64,000 nucleotides of DNA from Glycomyces fuscus (GTDB lineage Bacteria; Actinomycetota; Actinomycetes; Streptosporangiales; Streptosporangiaceae), in assembly GCA_002529455.1 (NCBI GenBank), contig NYMS01000053.1, forward strand, positions 62,001-126,000, written 5' to 3'. Shown piece by piece: positions 51,438 through 59,041 of the stretch; position 1 is the stretch's first letter, and each line of letters starts with the position of its first letter. The notes below the pieces were generated by a model. It worked only from the letters and a program-made list of their open reading frames with translations, ran no database searches and had not been told where the DNA came from. A program made the translations under genes and the position numbers.

Positions 51438-51947
51438 TCACATGCCGGAGACGACGGCGACCACGATGAACGTGAGGAAGAGGGCCAGCAGGCCCAGGAT
51501 CACGCCGTTGGAGACCCAGGCGATGCGGGTGTAGCGCTGGTACCTCTCGGGGTCGGCCCTCTCCGAGAGCGCGCGGGCGGAGAAGACCGTGCCGACGATG
51601 CCCAGGAAACCGCAGCAGGTCATCACCAGGACGAGGGAGACCACCAGGGCGGTGATCGCGCCGGCCTGGCTCCCCTGCTCCTCCTGGCGGGGTCCGCCCG
51701 CGTACGAGGCGCCCGGGTAAGGGCCGCCCGGGTACGGTCCGCCCGGGTACGGGCCGCCGCCCGGAGGGGACCCTCCCGCGCCGTGGCCGCTTCCGTGGCC
51801 GCCGTACCCGCCGTACGGTTCACCGTGGCCGCCGTACCCTCCGTGCGGGCTGTACCCGCCGGTCGAGTCCTTGTAGGCGTCGTCGCCGCCGTGGCCCCCG
51901 GGACCGCCGCCCGGGGGAGGGCCGTTGTGCTGCCGGTTCTCGCTCAA
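51438..51947 (-). CDS. CD225/dispanin-like two-TM protein 1
   Basis: A 169-residue protein with a long Gly/Pro/Tyr-rich, disordered N-terminus (about 90 residues, including PYPGG repeats) and two membrane helices. The intervening loop CCGFLGIVGTVFSARALSERAD-like pattern (Cys-Cys before the first helix end, then Ala-Arg-rich loop) is the dispanin/CD225 arrangement. The family includes eukaryotic interferon-induced transmembrane proteins, but bacterial roles are unknown. It is the first of three paralogous neighbours (51438, 52013, 52740). Family assignment is by pattern. Confidence 0.72.
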   Translation of the reverse strand: MSENRQHNGPPPGGGPGGHGGDDAYKDSTGGYSPHGGYGGHGEPYGGYGGHGSGHGAGGSPPGGGPYPGGPYPGGPYPGASYAGGPRQEEQGSQAGAITALVVSLVLVMTCCGFLGIVGTVFSARALSERADPERYQRYTRIAWVSNGVILGLLALFLTFIVVAVVSGM

Positions 51948-52012
51948 TCTGGTGTTCTTTCCGTGGCTCGTGGCGCCGTGGCACCGGGGGGAGGGCCGGC
52001 CAGGGGGCTCGG

Positions 52013-52600
52013 TCAGTAGGTGAACAGGAGCATCATCACGGCCAGGACGGCCACCGGGATGAGGAGCAGGACGGACAGGGCGAAGTACGCGAAATTACAG
52101 GCCCAGGTGTACCGGATGTAGCGCTCCACCCGCTCGGGGTCGGGAAGCCGGCGCAGCGTCGCGATGCCGAACCAGACGCCGGGCACGTTCACCGCCAACA
52201 GGAAGAACCAGAAGCCCAGGTACATCATCAGTATCGAGCCCGCCGCGCTGAGGACGGCCACCACCAGCGCGGCCACGGCACCGCCCACCCGGGCGGGAGG
52301 GGCCGAGGGAAGGGCCGCGCCCGGGGGCAGCGACGGGTCGGGGGGTGCCGCCGGCAGGGAGGCGCCTCCGGGGGCGGGCGGGGCGGCGGTTCCGGACGGT
52401 CCGAACGGGCCGGCCGGTCCGAACGCGCCTGGAGGGCCGGCCGGTCCCGGCGCCCCCGGAGCACCCGGCGCCCCGGGCCGCCGGAACGGTGCCGGGGGAG
52501 CCGTGCGCCCCGGGGCCGGGCCGCCTCCGGGCGGCGGGGATCCCAGCGTGAAGCCCTGCTTCCTCTCCCAGAAGGCCTTCGGGCCGCCCCCGCCGTTCAT
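52013..52600 (-). CDS. CD225/dispanin-like two-TM protein 2
   Basis: A 195-residue protein with a Pro/Gly/Ala-rich disordered N-terminus (about 100 residues) and hydrophobic segments AVAALVVAVLSAAGSILMMYL, FWFFLLAVNVPGVWFGIA and FAYFALSVLLLIPVAVLAVMML. The loop TLRRLPDPERVERYIRYTWA matches the equivalent loop in the upstream paralogue (ALSERADPERYQRYTRIAWV). The start ATG 52600 has GGAGGAG upstream. A 9-bp repeat (TCCTGCTGC, three perfect copies at 52662-52688) lies between it and the next gene. Confidence 0.68.
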   Translation of the reverse strand: MNGGGGPKAFWERKQGFTLGSPPPGGGPAPGRTAPPAPFRRPGAPGAPGAPGPAGPPGAFGPAGPFGPSGTAAPPAPGGASLPAAPPDPSLPPGAALPSAPPARVGGAVAALVVAVLSAAGSILMMYLGFWFFLLAVNVPGVWFGIATLRRLPDPERVERYIRYTWACNFAYFALSVLLLIPVAVLAVMMLLFTY

Positions 52601-52739
52601 CACCGCTCCTCCCCTCCCCGGACCCGGACCCGCCTCGCGCCGTTCCCGCTCCCGCTGTTGTTCCTGCTGCTCCTGCTGCTCCTGCTGCTCCTGCTCCGTG
52701 CAGACGCGGTGCCCCGCGGCCCACCGCGCCAAACACGGC

Positions 52740-53198
52740 TCAGTAGTTGGTGACCGGGACGATCCCCTGGATCCAGGAGCCCGCCTGGGTGAACATCACG
52801 AACGTCAGCACCAGCATCACGAAGAGCATCACCCCGGCCGCGCCCAGGCAGTACCAGGAGTAGCGCGTGAGTGTCTCGGCCTGGACCGCGCGCCCCCGGT
52901 CGCGGGCGTGGGCGGCGCGCACCGCGAACACGATCCCGGCGATGCCGAACAGCCAGTTCATGCAGCACACGAAGGTCAGGGCGTGCAGGATCAGCGCCAT
53001 CGTCGAGCTGCTGGCCCCGCCCGCCGCACGGGCGACGTCGCGTTCGTCGCGCCCGTCCTCCCGGTCCTCGCGGCGGTCGCTCCCGGTCCCGCGCTCCCCG
53101 TCGCGCCCGGGGGCGCGGGCACTCCCGCGCCCACGGCCGTCGTCGCGTCCGTGCTCACGGGGGGACGATGCCCCGGGGGGCAGCGATGCGTTGCTCAT
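52740..53198 (-). CDS. CD225/dispanin-like two-TM protein 3
   Basis: A 152-residue protein. The N-terminal 60 residues are highly charged and disordered (Arg/Asp/Gly rich), unlike the Pro/Gly-rich N-termini of its two neighbours. The membrane part begins TMALILHALTFVCCMNWLFGIAGIVFAVRAA and continues with LTRYSWYCLGAAGVMLFVMLVLTF; the Cys-Cys and Arg-Arg-containing loop match the dispanin arrangement. The three genes probably form one transcription unit, with 139-base and 65-base gaps. Confidence 0.68.
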   Translation of the reverse strand: MSNASLPPGASSPREHGRDDGRGRGSARAPGRDGERGTGSDRREDREDGRDERDVARAAGGASSSTMALILHALTFVCCMNWLFGIAGIVFAVRAAHARDRGRAVQAETLTRYSWYCLGAAGVMLFVMLVLTFVMFTQAGSWIQGIVPVTNY

Positions 53199-53309
53199 GG
53201 GGGTTCTCTCGCTGTCGGTGGGTCGACCAACTCGGTTCCAGACTAGCCCGCCGCCTCCGCGCCGATCGTGAGGAACCCGGGTGCGTTCCCCCGCCGCCCG
53301 GGTCCCGGG

Positions 53310-55940
53310 TCAGCGCGGCTCCGGCTCCCCCTGCCGCTCCGCATCCTCCCGCGGCTCCCGGTCCAGCTCGGCCACGGCGTTCACCCGGTGCACGGCGAAC
53401 CGGTGCACCGCGGCCCGGGTCGCGTCGTAGGCGGTCAGGAACCCCCCGTCCACACCCGACGGTTCCACGATCCGGCTCACCTGCCGCCCGTCCGTGTCGG
53501 TGTAGCCGATCCACACCCTCCGGCCGTCCCTGGCGGCTCCCGCGAGCACCTCCAGTACCGCCGCCGACCGCGACCCCGGCGGACCGTTCTCGGGCAGCGG
53601 GACCGGTGTGCGCGCCGCCGTGGCGGCCTCGTCCCCGGCGCGCAGGGCGCGCACGGCCGCGGAGGCCAGCTCCCGCGACGTCCCCGGACCGCCCGGGGAG
53701 GGGAGGGCGTCCGCGGCGTCGGCCCGGCGCACCTCGGGACGGCTCAGCCGCATCGTCCCGTCCCCGCCCTCGGGCACCGGGTGGTACCCCAGCTGCCGCA
53801 GCCGCTCCACCAGCGCCGCGCGGGTCGACCGGCTCGCCACCACGGTCGGAGCCAGCCGCAGCAGCCCCAGGTCGTCGGCCCGCCGGTCGCTGACCAGCTC
53901 CTCCAGCAGAGCGGGCTCGTCGCACCGCAGGTAGCTCGACGCCGAACCGGCCCGCAGCCGCCCGTGCCGCCGGCCCACGTCCGACACCAGGTACCGCAGC
54001 GCCTGGGGGAGCGGGGTGCGCGAGTGGCGTTCGAGCAGGGCGGTGATGTCGGCGACGCCCCGCCCGGCGTCCAGCGCCCGCCGCACCGACGCCTCCGTGA
54101 ACCGGTACACCGTGGCCCCGCCGGTGGACTCCACGTCGGCGACCAGGGCCAACTCGCGGGCCAGCCCGGACACCAGGGGGCCCGGCGCGACGGCCGTCAG
54201 GTCGCCCTGCACCAGCACGTAGTCCAGCGGCTTGGGCAGCTCCCGGCCCAGCACGCGCGCGGCCGCGTCCTCGTCGCCCTCCAGCAGCGGTCGGACGTGG
54301 TCGGCCAGCGCCCCGCGTCCGGTCAGTCCGAGCACCGCGGCCTCGGCCGCCGCCGTCTCCACCAGTTCGGCGTAGACCGGCGACTGGCGGCGCGGACGGC
54401 GCCAGGACAGGCGCGCCGACAGCGCGTCCGGCAGCGGTGCGAAACCCGGTTCCGCGGTGCCCAGCTCCGTGAGCAGGTCGCGGCGGGCCTGCGGCGCGGC
54501 CGGACGGACCAGGCCCGGACCGAGCGCGTTGCGCATCCGTCCGCCCGAGTCGCGCGAGCCGCTCAGCGACGCCACGCGGTCCGACTCCAACCAGGCGGAG
54601 GCCAGGCGCAGCCACCGGTGCTCGGGCGGGCGCTCCCGCCACAGGTCGTACCCGCGGGTGGGCAGCCACTCGCCCTCGATCCGGTCGTCGGTGCCGAGCA
54701 GCCCGGCGGCGTGCGCGACCTCCACGAACAGGGCCGCGGTGGCCTCGTCGGTGTCCATCGTCTGGGCGGCGCGGCGCAGGTCGCGTACGCCCAGGCCGCC
54801 GTTGCGCAGCACCGCGGCCGGGTCCTGCGACCAGTGCTCCAGCAGTTCCTCGACGGCCCGCAGCACGGTGAAGGCCTGCCCGGCGGCCGCCCGGGTCACG
54901 GCGTCCGCGGGGTGGGCGGTCCCCGCGAACGGCGGCGGCGCGGTGGTGACCTCCCGGAACAGCAGGCCCGAACGCAGGTGCAGGCCCACCTCGCGCGGCA
55001 GGGTGAGGGTGTCGTCCCCGCTCGGCACGAGCAGGGCGCGGGCGATCAGCTCGTCGACCGGGGAGGCGGCGGTGTCCAGGGTGACCTCGCGGCGGGCCCC
55101 GGAGACGGTCCCGTGGGGCGGCCCCCACGCCATGCTGTCCAGCAGCCTCCGGGCCTGGACGCTGATCCGCCCGGACCGGTCGCCGTCCGGGGCCTGTGCG
55201 CCGGTGCGGCCCCCCGGCGCCTCCGGGCCTTCGGGGCCCTCGGGGCGCCCGTGGGCCCCTCCGCCGACCAGGGCCGCGACCCGTTTGGGGTCGGACAGCA
55301 GGGCGGCGACCGCCTCGACCGGGGTGTCGGCGGTGCTGTCCGGCGCGAGGTCGTCGGCGAGCCTGCGGACGGCGCCGTGCGGCAGCGCGGCGAGCAGCAC
55401 GCGCGCGGGCGGGCCGAGCTGGGCGGGCCGGGGGAGCAGGTCGCGCAGCACCTGGACGGGGCGCAGCCGCCCCCGGTCGGGCCAGACCAGGGCCAGGCGC
55501 AGCAGGGTGTCCAGGGCCGCACCGGTCGGGCCGTCGGCCGGTGCGGCCGTCCGGTCGGGCCTTCGGTCCCCCTCCGGTCCGTCCGCGGTCGCGGGCACCG
55601 GTCCGAGCGCGTCGGCCAGCTCGGCGGCGGTCACCCCCACCGGCTCGGACATCCGGTCGTCGCCGAGCGCGACCACCGACTCCAGCACCTGGAGCGTGAA
55701 CCGGTCCAGCCGCTCCAGGACCCGCAGAACCGTGTTGCGGGTGGTGGCCCGGGAGGCGAGCGCGCCGATGTCGGCCGGGACGGGCTGGGCCAGGTCGGGG
55801 CGGGCGCGCAGCAGGGCGACGAGTGCGTCGTCCGACCGGCCGCGCAGCCAGGAGGTGAACGTGGGGGGACGGCCCGACGCGGGGACCGCGTGGTCCCCCG
55901 TGCCCGGTTCGTGCCCGTCGGGCGGTGCGTTGTCGCTCAT
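53310..55940 (-). CDS. Helicase-associated/WYL-like protein, presumed partner of XPB
   Basis: An 876-residue protein of the actinobacterial helicase C-terminal-associated family (similar in layout to Rv0862c, which neighbours the mycobacterial XPB gene). The N-terminus SWLRGRSDDALVALLRARPDLAQPVPADIGALASRA is characteristic. The central part carries winged-helix-like and helicase-associated segments (ALADHVRPLLEG, KPLDYVLVQGDLTAVAPGPL). The C-terminus VWIGYTDTDGRQVSRIVEPSGV is WYL-like. No helicase motif is evident, so it is presumably an accessory protein. Start ATG at 55940. Confidence 0.82.
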   Translation of the reverse strand: MSDNAPPDGHEPGTGDHAVPASGRPPTFTSWLRGRSDDALVALLRARPDLAQPVPADIGALASRATTRNTVLRVLERLDRFTLQVLESVVALGDDRMSEPVGVTAAELADALGPVPATADGPEGDRRPDRTAAPADGPTGAALDTLLRLALVWPDRGRLRPVQVLRDLLPRPAQLGPPARVLLAALPHGAVRRLADDLAPDSTADTPVEAVAALLSDPKRVAALVGGGAHGRPEGPEGPEAPGGRTGAQAPDGDRSGRISVQARRLLDSMAWGPPHGTVSGARREVTLDTAASPVDELIARALLVPSGDDTLTLPREVGLHLRSGLLFREVTTAPPPFAGTAHPADAVTRAAAGQAFTVLRAVEELLEHWSQDPAAVLRNGGLGVRDLRRAAQTMDTDEATAALFVEVAHAAGLLGTDDRIEGEWLPTRGYDLWRERPPEHRWLRLASAWLESDRVASLSGSRDSGGRMRNALGPGLVRPAAPQARRDLLTELGTAEPGFAPLPDALSARLSWRRPRRQSPVYAELVETAAAEAAVLGLTGRGALADHVRPLLEGDEDAAARVLGRELPKPLDYVLVQGDLTAVAPGPLVSGLARELALVADVESTGGATVYRFTEASVRRALDAGRGVADITALLERHSRTPLPQALRYLVSDVGRRHGRLRAGSASSYLRCDEPALLEELVSDRRADDLGLLRLAPTVVASRSTRAALVERLRQLGYHPVPEGGDGTMRLSRPEVRRADAADALPSPGGPGTSRELASAAVRALRAGDEAATAARTPVPLPENGPPGSRSAAVLEVLAGAARDGRRVWIGYTDTDGRQVSRIVEPSGVDGGFLTAYDATRAAVHRFAVHRVNAVAELDREPREDAERQGEPEPR

Positions 55941-56104
55941 CGGTTCAACGCTAAGCGATTCCGGCCCCGCTGTTCGCGTCCGTCCCCTGTGGCTTCCGCG
56001 ACTGCCTCCGGCACGCAGTTGCAGACCGTATCCAAAGGCAATTCGGTGACCGAAAACGAGAAGTAGGGCTTAAAAGCCAGGTCATCCTAGGCCACTATGG
56101 GGGC

Positions 56105-56884
56105 ATGACCCAGCGCTCGGAACAATTGGTACTGGATTATCTGTCCGAGGTCGGCCTGGAGCTGCACGGTCGCATGACCGCGCGGGAGCGCACCGCCTAC
56201 CTCGCCGGCGTGCGTTCGCGCATCGACGCGCGCCGCGCCGCCGCGGGACACGACGACGTGGACACCGTCCGGGGGATCCTCAGGGGTCTGGGCACGCCCC
56301 GGGACCTGGTGGAGCGGGACCTCGACGGCCGTGACCTCGACGTCGAGGACGACGAGCTGATCCCCTCCAGGCCGCGCCACGCCGACCGGCCGCCGCCGCC
56401 CTGGCGGGGCGGGCCCGACCGCGGGCTCAGGTCCCTGCTGGAGGGGCCCGGCCAGACGGAGACGCGGGTCCGGGGCCGCCGCGCGGACCGGTCCGGCCGC
56501 GGCGGCTCGGGGTCCCCGGGCGGCCCGGTGGCGGTGCTGCGCCGCCACCCGCCCGAGGCCGCGGCCCTGCTCCTGCTGCTGCTGACCGTGCCCTGGTGGT
56601 GGGACCTCGCCTTCCTGTGGGTCCTGGGAGCGGCCCTGATCCTGCTCAGCCAGGTGTGGGCCGCCCGGGACAAGTGGGTCGGCGTGGTCCTGCCACTGCT
56701 CGCCTGCGCGCTCGGCATGGCCCTGTGGAGCGGCGAGGCCGAGTTCGTCGACGAGTACGTCCAGGAGTCCCTGACCGCCAACGGGGTCATCGGCCTCGGC
56801 CTGGCCTCCCTGGTGTGCGCGGTCTACCTCTACTCCCGGCTCCCGCGCCCGGCGCCGGCCGCGCGGGACGCGGCCCCGCGCTGA
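56105..56884 (+). CDS. HAAS-like signalling/membrane protein
   Basis: A 259-residue protein. The N-terminal 75 residues (VLDYLSEVGLELHGRMTARERTAYLAGVRSRIDARRA and VRGILRGLGTPRDLVER) resemble the HAAS domain of small regulators associated with PadR or sigma factors. A charged, disordered linker follows, then four membrane helices (residues about 150-245). Start ATG at 56105. Function unknown; it is not in an evident operon with its neighbours. Confidence 0.72.
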   Translation: MTQRSEQLVLDYLSEVGLELHGRMTARERTAYLAGVRSRIDARRAAAGHDDVDTVRGILRGLGTPRDLVERDLDGRDLDVEDDELIPSRPRHADRPPPPWRGGPDRGLRSLLEGPGQTETRVRGRRADRSGRGGSGSPGGPVAVLRRHPPEAAALLLLLLTVPWWWDLAFLWVLGAALILLSQVWAARDKWVGVVLPLLACALGMALWSGEAEFVDEYVQESLTANGVIGLGLASLVCAVYLYSRLPRPAPAARDAAPR

Positions 56885-56984
56885 GGCCGTGCGCGAAACG
56901 CCGCGCCCCACCGAGGCGGGTGCGGTGTTCTCCCAGTTCAACGGCTCGCGCCCGCTGGTCATTGCTTGGCAAACGCTGGGGAAT

Positions 56985-57227
56985 AACCTTTTCCGGTCGG
57001 CCCGTTACCGCGCCGCCGAACACGGGGACTCAGGTAGTCATGTCGGTACACCGCCTCTTTCGCTTCGGGCGGTCGCTTCAGTACCGGTGGCCAGGCCTCC
57101 AGTCCGGTCGCCACAGCAGCCGAGGCGGTCCGTGTCACCGCCGGGTCCCGTCCCGCGCTCCGCACCCGGCGGTGACGGGGCCGCCGTCGGCACCGCGAGG
57201 CCCGGATGATCCGCATCCGGGCCTCGC
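56985..57227 (+). ncRNA. Possible structured non-coding RNA or long leader
   Basis: A 552-base gap (56885-57436) has no gene. Upstream, TTGCTT (56963-56968) and TAACCT lie 16 bases apart in an AT-richer patch, a possible promoter. Downstream, CACCGCCGGGT (57136-57146) pairs perfectly with ACCCGGCGGTG (57164-57174). GCGAGGCCCGGATG (57195-57208) pairs with CATCCGGGCCTCGC (57214-57227) around a five-base loop, a likely terminator. No known riboswitch consensus was recognised, so both promoter and transcript are hypothetical. Confidence 0.4.
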
Positions 57228-57436
57228 CGCCGTGTCCGGGAGGCCATGCCCCGTGGGGTGTGTGCGGAGATTCACGGGCGTTTATACCCTCGCGCCGGCG
57301 AGCCCGCGGGCACTACTTTGGAGACACCCGTGGAAAACCAGGGGTGCCCCGGGAACGGGCGGACGGCGCGGACCCCACCGCGCTCCTTCCGAAGCCGGCC
57401 CCCGGGCGCCCGCCAGTGAAAGCATGAGGTCTCCAG

Positions 57437-57820
57437 GTGCCCACCGGCAAGGTCAAGTGGTACGACGGCGACAAGGGTTTCGGTTTCCTCACCCGTGACG
57501 ACGGCGGTGAGGTCTTCGTGCACTCCTCCTCGCTCCCTCCGGGCACCACGTCGCTGCGTCCCGGCCAGAAGGTCGAGTTCGGCGTGGCCGAGGGCCGCAA
57601 GGGCGCCCAGGCGCTCCAGGTCAGGCTCCTGGAGGACCAGCACTCGGTCGCCAGGGCGCGGCGCAAGAAGCCGGACGAGATGGTGGTGATCACCGAGGAC
57701 CTCATCAAGCTGCTGGAGGGCCTGTCCAACGGCTACCGCCGCGGACGCCACCCCGAGCACCGCGAGGCGGCCAGGATCGCCGCCGTGCTGCGCGTGGTCG
57801 CCGACGACCTGGAGGCCTGA
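57437..57820 (+). CDS. Cold-shock-domain protein with C-terminal extension
   Basis: A 127-residue protein. Residues 1-68 form a cold-shock domain: GKVKWYDGDKGFGFLTRDDGGEVFVHSSSL contains RNP1 (KGFGFL) and RNP2 (VFVHSS), which bind single-stranded nucleic acid. The C-terminal 55 residues (RARRKKPDEMVVITEDLIKLLEGLSNGYRRG) are an actinobacterial addition of unknown role. The start is a GTG at 57437. No regulator is adjacent. Confidence 0.92.
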   Translation: MPTGKVKWYDGDKGFGFLTRDDGGEVFVHSSSLPPGTTSLRPGQKVEFGVAEGRKGAQALQVRLLEDQHSVARARRKKPDEMVVITEDLIKLLEGLSNGYRRGRHPEHREAARIAAVLRVVADDLEA

Positions 57821-58024
57821 GCGGCCGCGGCGCCCCGGCGGCGGCGGGGGCGCCGGCCCGGTCCGGCCTGGCCCGGTCCCCCCGCTCCTGGCCGCCGCTG
57901 CCCGCTCCGGCGTCTGCGCCTCCCGGGCGGTCAGAGGTTCGAGAGCGGTCCGAGAGGATGTATCGGGCGAACCTTGACCCTCGTTATGGTCAAATCGGTG
58001 CTCGCGATCAGTGAGAATGGGGGC

Positions 58025-58831
58025 GTGAGCCCTTCTCGACGTTCTCCTGTACCGGACAAGGCATGTATCGAGGCGGTGGAGCTGGCTCGCTCGGTGGCCG
58101 CCGAGGTCGGGCGTCCCGAGTGGGTGGGTGAGCACCTCACCCCCATGGTCGAGGACACCCGCCTGGTCACTCACCTCTTCACCTGCCTGGACCCCGCCTA
58201 CCCGGGGTGGAACTACGCCGTCACCGTGGTCCGCGCCTCGCGCGCCAAACAGGTCACGGTGAACGAGGTCGTTCTGCTGCCCGGTGAGGGCGCCCTCGCG
58301 GCACCCGAGTGGGTGCCCTGGAAGGAGCGGCTGCGCCCCGGCGACCTCGGCGTGGGCGACCTGCTGCCCGCCGAGGAGGACGACGAGCGGCTCGTCCCCG
58401 GCTACGCCCAGGTGCCCGACAGCGAGCTGGACGACGAGGGCGTGGACCGGCAGGTGATGTGGGAGCTGGGCCTGGGCCGACGCCAGGTGCTCTCGGAGGT
58501 CGGACGCGAGCAGGCCGCGGAGCGCTGGTACAACGGCGAGGGCGGCCCGCGCAGCCCGATCGCGGCGGCCGCGCCCGCCCGCTGCCTCACCTGCGGTTTC
58601 ATGACTCCGCTCGCCGGTGAGCTGCGCCAGATGTTCGGTGTGTGCACCAACGAGTACGCCCCCGACGACGGCCGCGTGGTCTCGATGGACCACGGTTGCG
58701 GCGCCCACTCCGAGGTGCGCCGCCCCGAGTCGCGCAACGATCCGGTCAAGCCGGTCGTCGACGAGATGGGCTACGACCACATCGTCTTCGACGACACCGC
58801 CGAGCTGGAACTGGTCTCCTCCGACTCCTGA
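58025..58831 (+). CDS. DUF3027 domain-containing protein
   Basis: A 268-residue protein of the DUF3027 family. Typical blocks are EWVGEHLTPMVEDTRLVTHLF, GWNYAVTVVRASRAKQVTVNEVVLLPGEGAL, and a zinc-ribbon-like CLTCGFMTPLAGELRQMFGVCTNEYAPDDGRVVSMDHGCGAH with four cysteines. Its function is unknown. The gene precedes the sacsin-like ATPase gene by 210 bases on the same strand. The start could be GTG 58025 (used) or ATG 57986. An upstream TTGACC may mark a promoter. Confidence 0.87.
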   Translation: MSPSRRSPVPDKACIEAVELARSVAAEVGRPEWVGEHLTPMVEDTRLVTHLFTCLDPAYPGWNYAVTVVRASRAKQVTVNEVVLLPGEGALAAPEWVPWKERLRPGDLGVGDLLPAEEDDERLVPGYAQVPDSELDDEGVDRQVMWELGLGRRQVLSEVGREQAAERWYNGEGGPRSPIAAAAPARCLTCGFMTPLAGELRQMFGVCTNEYAPDDGRVVSMDHGCGAHSEVRRPESRNDPVKPVVDEMGYDHIVFDDTAELELVSSDS

Positions 58832-59041
58832 GCGCCCGGGAGCGCCCGGGAGTGCGCGGGTGGCAAGCCGACCCGGGCCCTCCGGCGCCCGGGTCCGCCG
58901 CCGCGTTCGCCCGCTGTGCCGCCGCGCCGCACGGTCCGACCCCGGCCCTCCGCTCCGGTGGGCTAGGGTCGGTTTACCGCATCCGCTCCCGCCCCGGGTG
59001 CATCGTGCCGGGCCGTGCCCGCAGCGCAGGAGGAAACCACC

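Noticed and set aside
53268..56066. Long plus-strand frames opposite the helicase-associated gene
   Set aside because: Composition-driven shadow; the minus-strand gene has family motifs.
56885..57436. c-di-AMP (ydaO) or cobalamin riboswitch
   Set aside because: I looked for the conserved core motifs of both and did not find them; only generic hairpins are present.
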